Shown: positions 57,562 through 64,000 of the stretch, in pieces
Position numbering within the stretch: position 1 is the stretch's first letter
Layout: each line of letters begins with the position of its first letter
Source of the DNA: JBOZRQ01 sp050789255
GTDB taxonomy: Bacteria > Bacillota > Sulfobacillia > Symbiobacteriales > Symbiobacteriaceae
Direction of reading: 5' to 3'
NCBI GenBank assembly: GCA_050789255.1
Contig: JBOZRQ010000052.1
Span: 1-64,000, forward strand
DNA length: 64,000 nt
Program-made: the position numbers and the translations under genes
Notes under the pieces: model-generated
The model's input: the letters and a program-made list of their open reading frames with translations, nothing else
Database searches by the model: none
What the model was told of the DNA's origin: nothing

Positions 57562-58809
57562 TCATGACCGCTCGGGTCTGCGGCCTGCACAACTGAGTTG
57601 GGTATAGGCTGCTACCCCCGACCGCGCCTTGACGTGCAGCATCCACGGCACGAGGCCCGTCGCCGGATCGAAGAGCAGGTAGAAGAGCGCCTTCTGCGTC
57701 TTGCTGCCCACCGCCGTGCCGTAGTGGATGTCGGGCAGCTGGAACAGCGTGTGCATCTGCACCGAGGTGGCGCCCCGGAGGCCATACTCCACCGCCATCT
57801 TCCCGGAGCAGACGTCCCCGGTGCCCGAAATGGGCGGCACGGGCGCCGGCAGAGCGCCGTCCGCCTCGGCCCGGCGCAGGGCCGAGAGCATCCGCAGGTT
57901 GCGCTCGCTCAGGTCCGGCCCGCCGTAAGCCACACCGACCTTGCCCTCAAACTCCTTGGCCGGGTCAAAGAGGCGGTTGGCGTAAATCAGGAAGTCCGGG
58001 CGCCCGGCCACCGCAGCCTTGGTCAGCTCCAGCTGGAAGGCGTCGTCGAACATGGCGTTCATCACCTTCATACCCAGGGTGACACCCCGGGAGCCGGCGG
58101 CGGTTCGGATCAACTGCGGGCAGGTGTTCATCCAGCTCAGGATTGCCTCCTGCTGCTTGGAGCGGGCGTCGCCGGCCAAGGTGGGGCTGAAGTCCTTCTC
58201 CAGCACCATGGGGCCGCCGTCGCCGCCCTGCTCCCAGACCTCCATGAGCCGGGCGGTGGTGTACCGGTACTCGGGCTCCCGCCATACCGTTTCGCCCGGT
58301 CCGGGGAGATGGTACTTGACCGAGGCCGCGACGGGCATGGAGTGCTGGCGCCCAAGCGCCAAGCTCTCCCGGTAAAGCGCCAGGTAGGCCTCCAGGGTGT
58401 CATGCCAGCCGCGCCCCTTCCAGGTGACGGTCCAGCCCAGCCGGCCCACGGTTTTGCCGGCGATGGGCTCCAGCTGCATGCGGCTCTCCTTGAAGGCCCA
58501 CTCCTTCATCGCCTGTTCGCCGGTCTCGTCCTGAGCGATGACGGTCTTGAGCACCACGAAACCAAGGCCGGCCTCGGCGTCCGAGCGGACCTGGCTTATG
58601 GCCAGCGAGAGCTGCCCGGAGGCCTTGCCGAACGGATTGCGAGTGCGGCGCCCGGCGTACTCGCCGGCGATGTCAATGCCGTAGGTAGCGGCAATGTAGG
58701 CTTCCACATCTGCGGGCAGCCCTTCGACGCTGAAGCGGGCGTGGTCCTGCTCCAATTGGCGGCGCTGGGCTGCGGTCAAGTCCGGGAAGGCCGGGAGAAG
58801 CGTGCTCAC
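57562..58809 (-). CDS. Dihydroorotate-dehydrogenase-like (FMN barrel) protein
   Basis: A 415-residue protein resembling the dihydroorotate dehydrogenase/PreA FMN-binding TIM barrel: YAGRRTRNPFGKASGQLSLAISQVRSDAEAGLGFVVLKTVI (start of the barrel) and ISGTGDVCSGKMAVEYGLRGATSVQMHTLFQLP (flavin phosphate loop region). The usual catalytic Cys/Ser segment is not clear. Not next to pyrimidine genes; the neighbours are a catabolic cluster, so it may reduce or oxidise an intermediate there. Its ATG overlaps the end of the DapA-family gene. Confidence 0.7.
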   Translation of the reverse strand: MSTLLPAFPDLTAAQRRQLEQDHARFSVEGLPADVEAYIAATYGIDIAGEYAGRRTRNPFGKASGQLSLAISQVRSDAEAGLGFVVLKTVIAQDETGEQAMKEWAFKESRMQLEPIAGKTVGRLGWTVTWKGRGWHDTLEAYLALYRESLALGRQHSMPVAASVKYHLPGPGETVWREPEYRYTTARLMEVWEQGGDGGPMVLEKDFSPTLAGDARSKQQEAILSWMNTCPQLIRTAAGSRGVTLGMKVMNAMFDDAFQLELTKAAVAGRPDFLIYANRLFDPAKEFEGKVGVAYGGPDLSERNLRMLSALRRAEADGALPAPVPPISGTGDVCSGKMAVEYGLRGATSVQMHTLFQLPDIHYGTAVGSKTQKALFYLLFDPATGLVPWMLHVKARSGVAAYTQLSCAGRRPERS

Positions 58810-59717
58810 AGCGCCGGCACCTCCCCGATCTGACGCATGACGGCGACCACCCGCTCCAGGTCAGACTTCGGGATGGCCGGGCCCCAGGGGTCGTGGGCGG
58901 CGGTCTCGGGGATGACGCCCAGGGTGACCAGGGCCCAGAGCATGCGCTGGATGTAGCCCTCCATGGGCGCCAGGAAGGTGGCCTGGGCGAAGGCATCCAC
59001 CTTGGCGTTCAGCCCGATGAATCGGCTGTGGTCGCCCCGCTCCCAGGCCCGGAGCAGCTCCTGCTGAAGCCGGGCGCAGGCGGCGCCCATTCCGACGAGG
59101 GCGCCCTGCCCCCCGCACATGAGCGAATAGCCCAGGAAGCGGTCTTCCCCGGTGATCAGGGTCTTCTCGGGGGCGGCCTCCCGGATCAGGCCGGCGACGT
59201 CCTGGAAGGTCATCACGCTGTCCAGCGTGGCCATTTTGATGCCGGCCACCCCCGAAATGCCGAGCAGTTCCCACAGGACCGGCAGGCTATAGGAGACCCC
59301 GCCTGCCGCCTCGTAGAGGTAGAACAGGATCAGCGGCTTGCCGACCGCTGCCAGCTTCCGGTGGTATGCGATGATCGCCTCGTCGTTCCCCCGGTGGCGG
59401 ACCGGGGCGTAGGCCATGATGTAGTCGGCGCCCCACGCGGCGGCCTCTTCGGCCATGCGGACGGCATCCTCGTCGGTGGGGCCGCCGGCGCCGGCGATCA
59501 CCAAGCCGTCGGGGAGACCGTCACGCCAGGACTTCAGGAGATACTCCCGCTGGGAGCGCTCCAGGTTGAGCCCCCGGCCGGTATGCGCCCACACCGCCAC
59601 ACCGGTGGGCTCCTGCCCGCGCATGTAGCTCACATAGGCCGCCTGTGCGGCCGTATCCAACGAGCCGTCGGCCCGGAGGGGCGCCGGCACCGCCGGGAAG
59701 AATCCGCCCTGCAGCAT
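58806..59717 (-). CDS. DapA-family aldolase/lyase
   Basis: A 303-residue dihydrodipicolinate synthase-superfamily protein. Typical: FFPAVPAPLRADGSLD at the N-terminus, VAVWAHTGRGLNLERSQREYLLKSW with the usual threonine-rich loop altered, AGAGGPTDEDAVRMAEEAAAWGADYIMAYAP, the Schiff-base strand VAGIKMATLD (Lys) and GGQGALVGMGAACARL. The family cleaves or makes 2-oxoacids with pyruvate. Neighbours suggest sugar-acid or amino-acid-derived substrates. The ATG at 59717 has GGAGGAG upstream and shares its first base with the end of the enolase gene. Confidence 0.87.
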   Translation of the reverse strand: MLQGGFFPAVPAPLRADGSLDTAAQAAYVSYMRGQEPTGVAVWAHTGRGLNLERSQREYLLKSWRDGLPDGLVIAGAGGPTDEDAVRMAEEAAAWGADYIMAYAPVRHRGNDEAIIAYHRKLAAVGKPLILFYLYEAAGGVSYSLPVLWELLGISGVAGIKMATLDSVMTFQDVAGLIREAAPEKTLITGEDRFLGYSLMCGGQGALVGMGAACARLQQELLRAWERGDHSRFIGLNAKVDAFAQATFLAPMEGYIQRMLWALVTLGVIPETAAHDPWGPAIPKSDLERVVAVMRQIGEVPAL

Positions 59718-60811
59718 TACCGGTACTCCTCCTTTAACGTGACGCCTAGACCAGGCCCCTGCGGCACCGGCAGGCAGCCGTCGACCACGGCGCTCAGGCC
59801 GAAGTTCTCGTGCACCACATCGCCCTGGTAGAGGAAGCCGCCGACCGGCTCGCAGGCGTGGGAGACGACCCGGTGGGCTGCGGCGAAGTGGAGTCCGGCG
59901 GCGGTGCCCGGGCCGAACTCGACCATGGAGCCGACCAGGCAGGTGAGCCCGGCGCCCTCGGCGGCGGCCGCCACCTTCTTGGAGCCGTACAGCCCGCAGG
60001 GCTTCATGATCTTGATGTTGATGATGTCGCACGCCTTCAGCTGGATCAGCGTCATGGCGTCGTGCAGGCCGAACATCGACTCGTCCGCCTCGATGGGGGT
60101 ATCCAGGGCGGCGGCCACGTCGGCCATGCCGAGGATATTCCACTTGGCCACAGGCTGCTCCACCAGCTCCAGGTCGTAGCGCTCCATCTGCCGGAGGGTC
60201 TTGATGGCGGTGGAGACGTCGTAGCCCTGGTTGGCGTCCACCCGAATCTTCACGTCCGGTCCCAGGGCTGCCCGCACCTCCCGCACCACATCCAGGTCCT
60301 TGCGGGACTCCCGTCCGACCTTGAGCTTCACCGTCTGGAACCCGTACTTGCTAACGTACTCCACCGACTCGGCCACCATCTCGTCGATGGTACCGATGCC
60401 GACGACCCAGGCCATGGGGACGCGGTCGCGGACCTGGCCGCCCAGCAGCTTGTAGACCGGGAGATTCAGCTTCTTGCCCATGATGTCCCAGCAGGCCAGA
60501 TCGATGGAGGCCTTGGCGAAGTGGTGCCCGGGCAGAACCGCCTCCATGCGATGGTGGAGTTCCTCCATGTCGAGGGGGTCCATGCCCACCACGGCGGGGG
60601 CCAGGTAGTCGAGCACCCCGTTTAGGATATCCTTCTGGGTCTCGTCGGAGTAAGAGACCATGGGGGCGCCCTCACCGTAGCCGATGATGCCCTCATCGGT
60701 ATGGACCCGGGTGAGAACGTGGTCGCCCACGTAGCTGGGACCGCCGTTGATCACGAAGGGCTTTACATAGGGGATATCGACCGTAAACGCTTCGATGCGT
60801 GTGATCTTCAT
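59717..60811 (-). CDS. Enolase-superfamily enzyme, muconate-lactonizing subgroup
   Basis: A 364-residue metalloenzyme. It has an N-terminal capping domain (THTDEGIIGYGEGAPM-type), the catalytic KxK motif TVKLKVG, metal ligands Asp in RVDANQG, Glu in LVEQPV and Asp in EADESMF, and a further Lys in IINIKIMKPCGL, matching the MLE/dipeptide-epimerase subgroup rather than acid-sugar dehydratases (which use a His-Asp pair). Possible reactions are cycloisomerisation or epimerisation of amino-acid-like substrates; the substrate is unknown. Confidence 0.9.
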   Translation of the reverse strand: MKITRIEAFTVDIPYVKPFVINGGPSYVGDHVLTRVHTDEGIIGYGEGAPMVSYSDETQKDILNGVLDYLAPAVVGMDPLDMEELHHRMEAVLPGHHFAKASIDLACWDIMGKKLNLPVYKLLGGQVRDRVPMAWVVGIGTIDEMVAESVEYVSKYGFQTVKLKVGRESRKDLDVVREVRAALGPDVKIRVDANQGYDVSTAIKTLRQMERYDLELVEQPVAKWNILGMADVAAALDTPIEADESMFGLHDAMTLIQLKACDIINIKIMKPCGLYGSKKVAAAAEGAGLTCLVGSMVEFGPGTAAGLHFAAAHRVVSHACEPVGGFLYQGDVVHENFGLSAVVDGCLPVPQGPGLGVTLKEEYR

Positions 60812-60825
60812 AGAGCGTTCGTCTC

Positions 60826-61926
60826 CTATTTGACCGTGTACGTGCCCTTGATGAAGGCGTAAATATCCTCGTAGAAGGCCCGCTCCTGCGGGTCCTCGTG
60901 GCCATACATTTGGCGGATGCCGTCGGCGCCGTGAAACCAGGCGCAGGCGGCCTCTTTCATGAACCCGAACTGCACGCCGCCGTTCAGGTAGTCCCGGAAG
61001 CGCTGGTGCCGCTCCGGCTCTACAGCGATGGGCTCGCCGAGGCTGACGTAATACTCCATCTCAAAGCCGGCGTTCCGTTCCCGGGCGATCTTTGCCGGCC
61101 CCTCGATGCCGGGGGTATTGACGTAGAACATGTGGTTGGGCTGCTGGAAGGCCAGATCGAAGTAGTACTCCTGGTAGTTGTCGAGCAAATGGGTGTTGTA
61201 GGTGGCGGAGAAGGGGATCCAGGTGAGCTTCTTGCCCACGGCCTTCAGATGCTTGCGGAACTCCTTGAGCAGCCAGTGGTCATCCACCTCCCAGCCCCGG
61301 TAGACGGACTCGAAGGGCCAGTAGAAGCCCAGCAGGTTCAGGTGGGGCCAGGCGGAGCCGTCGGCGAAGCGGGCCAGGGCTTCATCGACGAACCAGCGCA
61401 CCGCGGTCAGCCGGTCCCTGGTAGCCCGGTCCACGCTCTGGCCCGTGGTGGAGAAGTTCAGCGTGCGGCCCTCCAGCTTCCCCCACATCGCCTGGGCGAT
61501 GCCGGGGTAGGGGACCAGCAGGACCACGTTGTGGCGGTGATCCGGGGCCTTCAGGGCCGCGTGGGCATCCCTGATGGTCGTCTCGAGGGACTCCAGCCAG
61601 CCGCCCGGCCCGAAGTATAGGTCGAGCAGGTCTTCGCAGTCCCGCTTGGTGGCAGGGTTGGGGCACGGGATGGCGTAGAAGTCGCCCTCGCCCGACATGC
61701 TGGTGCCCCGGTTGACGTCAGCCAGGAAGGCGTTGCCGGAGGGGGCGTAGGCGGGGGTGAGCAGGAACGAGTCGAAGAGCCAGTCGTCGGGCTGCCCCTG
61801 CTGGTCCAGGTGGGTCACATAGTACCGGAGGCTGTCCGGGCTCCAGGTCTCCTTGCGGTCCCCGTAGAGCAGGACCATGTGGCGCAGGTGACCCATCTCC
61901 GGATGATTCTGTGGGTAGTAGGCCAT
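60826..61926 (-). CDS. DUF4855-like protein
   Basis: A 366-residue soluble protein with the layout of the DUF4855 family (glycan-associated, barrel-like): LYGDRKETWSPDSLRYYVTHLD, WLFDSFLLTPAYAPSGNAF, PHLNLLGFYWPFESVYRGWEVDDHWLLKEF, FQQPNHMFYVNTPGIEG and GFEMEYYVSLGEP. It has no signal peptide. Acidic and aromatic residues suggest a glycosidase-like barrel, but no catalytic pair is established for the family. It lies 14 bp upstream of the enolase gene, so belongs to the operon. Confidence 0.72.
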   Translation of the reverse strand: MAYYPQNHPEMGHLRHMVLLYGDRKETWSPDSLRYYVTHLDQQGQPDDWLFDSFLLTPAYAPSGNAFLADVNRGTSMSGEGDFYAIPCPNPATKRDCEDLLDLYFGPGGWLESLETTIRDAHAALKAPDHRHNVVLLVPYPGIAQAMWGKLEGRTLNFSTTGQSVDRATRDRLTAVRWFVDEALARFADGSAWPHLNLLGFYWPFESVYRGWEVDDHWLLKEFRKHLKAVGKKLTWIPFSATYNTHLLDNYQEYYFDLAFQQPNHMFYVNTPGIEGPAKIARERNAGFEMEYYVSLGEPIAVEPERHQRFRDYLNGGVQFGFMKEAACAWFHGADGIRQMYGHEDPQERAFYEDIYAFIKGTYTVK

Positions 61927-61930
61927 GCTG

Positions 61931-62869
61931 TTATGCCTCCATTTGAGAGTAGGCCAGGGCGCCGGCCCCGATCACGCCGGCGTCGTCGCCCAGGGCGCAC
62001 AGAGCCAGGCGGGCCCGGCCCCGGGTCATGGCCCAGGACTGCAGGTACCGGTCGATGCGCTTCAGGAACGGCTCCCCGGCCAGGGAGACGCCGCCGCCCA
62101 GCAGCACCAGGTCCGGGTCGGTCAGGTTGATCATGCCGGCCAGCCCCACCGCCAGGTACTTGGCGGTGCGCTCCACGATCGCCTCGGCCAGGGCGTCGCC
62201 GTCTTCTGCCGCCTTGAAGATGGCCTTAGCGGTGAGCGGCTCCATCCGGTGGAGCGCCGTGACGGGGTGCGAGGCGGCGAGGGCCTCCCGGGTCCGGCGC
62301 ACGATGGCGGTGGCGGAGGCGTAGGCCTCCAGGCAGCCCTGCATGCCGCAGGGGCAGTGGGCGCCGCCCGCCTCCACGATGATGTGGCCCACCTCACCGG
62401 CGCTGCCCCGGGCGCCGTGCAGGAGCTTGCCGTCCACGATGATGCCCCCGCCGATGCCTGTGCCTACGGTCAGGCAGATCATGTGGCGGGCGCCCTGCCC
62501 GGCCCCGAAACGGAACTCGCCCAGGGCGGCGGCGTTGGCGTCGTTGTCGACGGTCACGGGCAGGCCGAGGGCCTCCTCGAGCCTGGCCCGGATCGGCATG
62601 CCGGTCCAGCCGGGCAGGTTTTCGTTGGCAAAGGTGCAGGTGCCGGTCTGCGGGTTGATCTGGCCGGCGCTGCCGACCCCGATGGCCCGGACCGGATAGG
62701 CCTGCATGGTCTGCCGGGCCAGGGCGATGATCCGCTGTATGACCACCTCGCCGCCCTCGGCGGCCAGGGTTGGGGTGCTGAATTTCGCGGGCATGGCGCC
62801 CTGCGGGTCAAGGACGGCGGCGACCAGGTTGGTGCCGCCAATGTCGATGCCAAGTGCCAGGTTGGACAT
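61931..62869 (-). CDS. ROK-family sugar kinase
   Basis: A 312-residue kinase/ROK protein. It has the ATP-binding LALGIDIGGTNLVAAVLD, the ROK zinc-finger-containing GHIIVEAGGAHCPCGMQGCLEAYAS motif, GTGIGGGIIVDGKL and DNDANAAALGEF. No N-terminal DNA-binding domain is present, so it is an enzyme (glucokinase or other hexose/aminosugar kinase). The ATG at 62869 has GGGAGG upstream and is preferred over 62887. It follows the MDR dehydrogenase gene and precedes the DUF4855 gene closely. Confidence 0.92.
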   Translation of the reverse strand: MSNLALGIDIGGTNLVAAVLDPQGAMPAKFSTPTLAAEGGEVVIQRIIALARQTMQAYPVRAIGVGSAGQINPQTGTCTFANENLPGWTGMPIRARLEEALGLPVTVDNDANAAALGEFRFGAGQGARHMICLTVGTGIGGGIIVDGKLLHGARGSAGEVGHIIVEAGGAHCPCGMQGCLEAYASATAIVRRTREALAASHPVTALHRMEPLTAKAIFKAAEDGDALAEAIVERTAKYLAVGLAGMINLTDPDLVLLGGGVSLAGEPFLKRIDRYLQSWAMTRGRARLALCALGDDAGVIGAGALAYSQMEA

Positions 62870-62886
62870 GTCATGGCCTCCCGCCA

Positions 62887-63894
62887 TTACTCGTACCTGA
62901 GCAGCACGCCCAGGGCGCCCGCCCCGGGGTCCTGCATGGTCCGGTAGGCCTCGGGCGCCTCGCCCAAGGCGAACTCGTGGGTGATCAGGGAGGCGACGTC
63001 GACCCGGCCGGTGGTGACCAGGCGCAGGAACTCGGCCAGGTTGCGGCCCTCGGTCCAGCGCACGTAGCCGGCCGGGTAGTCGACCCCGCTGGCTTCGTAC
63101 GAGGGGTCATAGCGCCCCGGGCCGCCCGCCCGAGCGATCACGATGTCGGCCTCTTTCTGGAACTGGAGCTCGCGGTCGAAGCGGCCGGGGACGTTCCCCA
63201 CGATCACAGCCCGGCCCCGCAGCCGGAGCAGGTCGATCGCCTGGTCCAGGAAGGGGGCTGCGTCGCCCCCGGCGCAAACCAGTACGGCGTCGGCGCCGCG
63301 GCCCTCAGTGAGCGCGGCCACCTCGGCCTTGACCGCAGCATGGTCGGTCGGCAGTGCGATGATTCCCAGCTTAGCAGCGGCCTCCCGGCGAGCCGGCACC
63401 GGGTCGGTCGCGATGACCTGGAACCCGGCGGCAGCGGCCACCTGGGCGATCATGTTGCCCAACACGCCCAGGCCCACCACCACGCAGACCTCACCGAACT
63501 CGAGCTGAGCCCGGCGCACGCTGTGCACGGCGACGGCGCCCAGCCCGCCGAAGGCGGCCTGGCGCAGGTCCAGCTTGGGGGCGAGGGGGACGGCCAGGGT
63601 GCGCGGCACGGCCAGGACCCCGGCGTGGTGAGTGTAAGGGGCTCCGTAACAGCCCACGGGGGCGCCGACCTCGAAGCCCGCTTCGTCTGATGCGGCCACG
63701 ACTCCCGCGGCGCTGTAGCCCAGGGGGAAGCGGGTCTCGCCGGCGACGGCCTGGCGCTGGATCAGGCCCAGCTCGGTGCCCGGGCTTACCAGGGAGAAGC
63801 TGGTGCGCACCAGCACCCGGCCGGGGCTCAGTTGCGGGGCGGGAACCTCAGCGACGGCGACCTCGCCGCCGGCTCTCAGCTCTACCTGTCTCAT
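62887..63894 (-). CDS. Zinc-independent MDR-family dehydrogenase
   Basis: A 335-residue medium-chain dehydrogenase/reductase. N-terminal catalytic domain without the usual zinc-binding cysteine cluster (VSPGTELGLIQRQAVAG, YSAAGVVAASDEAGFEVG), Rossmann motif VVVGLGVLGNMIAQVAAAAGFQVIATD and LLRLRGRAVIVGNVPGRFD. It resembles sorbitol or threonine-dehydrogenase-like MDRs that act on sugars or sugar acids. Its ATG overlaps the stop of the upstream gene (ATGA), showing tight translational coupling. Confidence 0.9.
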   Translation of the reverse strand: MRQVELRAGGEVAVAEVPAPQLSPGRVLVRTSFSLVSPGTELGLIQRQAVAGETRFPLGYSAAGVVAASDEAGFEVGAPVGCYGAPYTHHAGVLAVPRTLAVPLAPKLDLRQAAFGGLGAVAVHSVRRAQLEFGEVCVVVGLGVLGNMIAQVAAAAGFQVIATDPVPARREAAAKLGIIALPTDHAAVKAEVAALTEGRGADAVLVCAGGDAAPFLDQAIDLLRLRGRAVIVGNVPGRFDRELQFQKEADIVIARAGGPGRYDPSYEASGVDYPAGYVRWTEGRNLAEFLRLVTTGRVDVASLITHEFALGEAPEAYRTMQDPGAGALGVLLRYE

Positions 63895-64000
63895 AGGCCA
63901 ACCTCCGTAACGATGGGGGCGTTACCCCAGTCGTGAGCGATTGTCGCGCTGCCTAGTGCCGACCGTACGGTGAGGCGGCCGGTCTCCCAGGTGACCGTCG
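63891..64000 (-). CDS. Partial CDS of the upstream gene in the catabolic operon
   Basis: The last 35 codons are visible, ending WETGRLTVRSALGS, AHDWGNAPIVTEVGL, stop. The frame is open to the edge of the window, with the TGA overlapping the start of the dehydrogenase gene. The product cannot be identified from this part. Confidence 0.65.
   Translation of the reverse strand, partial: TVTWETGRLTVRSALGSATIAHDWGNAPIVTEVGL

Noticed and set aside
1..64000. CRISPR arrays, tRNA or rRNA genes
   Set aside because: No regularly spaced repeats, no cloverleaf-like TTCGA/CCA context and no ribosomal RNA motifs were seen by eye; an automatic scan could still find a degenerate tRNA.

Overview
The window is high-GC DNA with many Gram-positive-style ribosome binding sites, frequent GTG and TTG starts, LytS/LytT signalling, short Firmicute-type regulators and no outer-membrane genes. 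It resembles a thermophilic, high-GC, monoderm member of the Firmicutes such as Symbiobacterium; this is a judgement from protein style, not a database match. No rRNA, tRNA or CRISPR array was recognised.

Layout. 1-3137: prs, a GapB-type glyceraldehyde-3-phosphate dehydrogenase and a BTAD-domain regulator. 3226-8369: an E3-E1alpha-E1beta-E2 2-oxoacid dehydrogenase operon behind a textbook sigma-54 promoter, with a ~200-nt hairpin before the E2 gene. lipA follows at 9152. 10447-22514: an MFS exporter, lipoproteins, an MBL hydrolase, a secreted phospholipase D-like lipoprotein, a LytS/LytT two-component pair and several small or hypothetical genes.

22554-42308 is the most interesting part: a Tad/Flp pilus operon on the minus strand (cpaB, tadZ/cpaE, tadA, tadB, tadC, Flp-like and TadE-like pseudopilins). 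Its ATPase gene tadA is cut into three pieces by two separate large-serine-recombinase elements. Element A (25794-34694) carries a recombinase, a GMC oxidoreductase set, an ECF sigma factor with its DUF4179 partner and a ThDP enzyme. Element B (35024-40327) carries a second, paralogous recombinase, a GNAT acetyltransferase, a major-royal-jelly-protein homologue and a decayed group II intron. Removing both at their short direct repeats rebuilds a continuous, in-frame 441-codon tadA with intact Walker A and Walker B motifs. The gene could therefore be repaired by precise excision, as in the skin element or comK-type active lysogeny.

42615-49298: an XRE regulator, folE and folP, two half-size ChrA proteins separated by a soluble chemotaxis receptor with a c-di-GMP-I (GEMM) riboswitch in its leader, and a putative zinc protease. 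49388-57505: a large subtilisin, a polyprenyl diphosphate synthase, a membrane protein, a CoA-transferase with a TetR regulator and palindromic operators, and a membrane-anchored nuclease. 57562-64000: a tightly packed minus-strand catabolic operon (dihydroorotate-dehydrogenase-like protein, DapA-family lyase, enolase-superfamily enzyme, DUF4855 protein, ROK kinase, MDR dehydrogenase and the end of a further gene) whose substrate is unknown.
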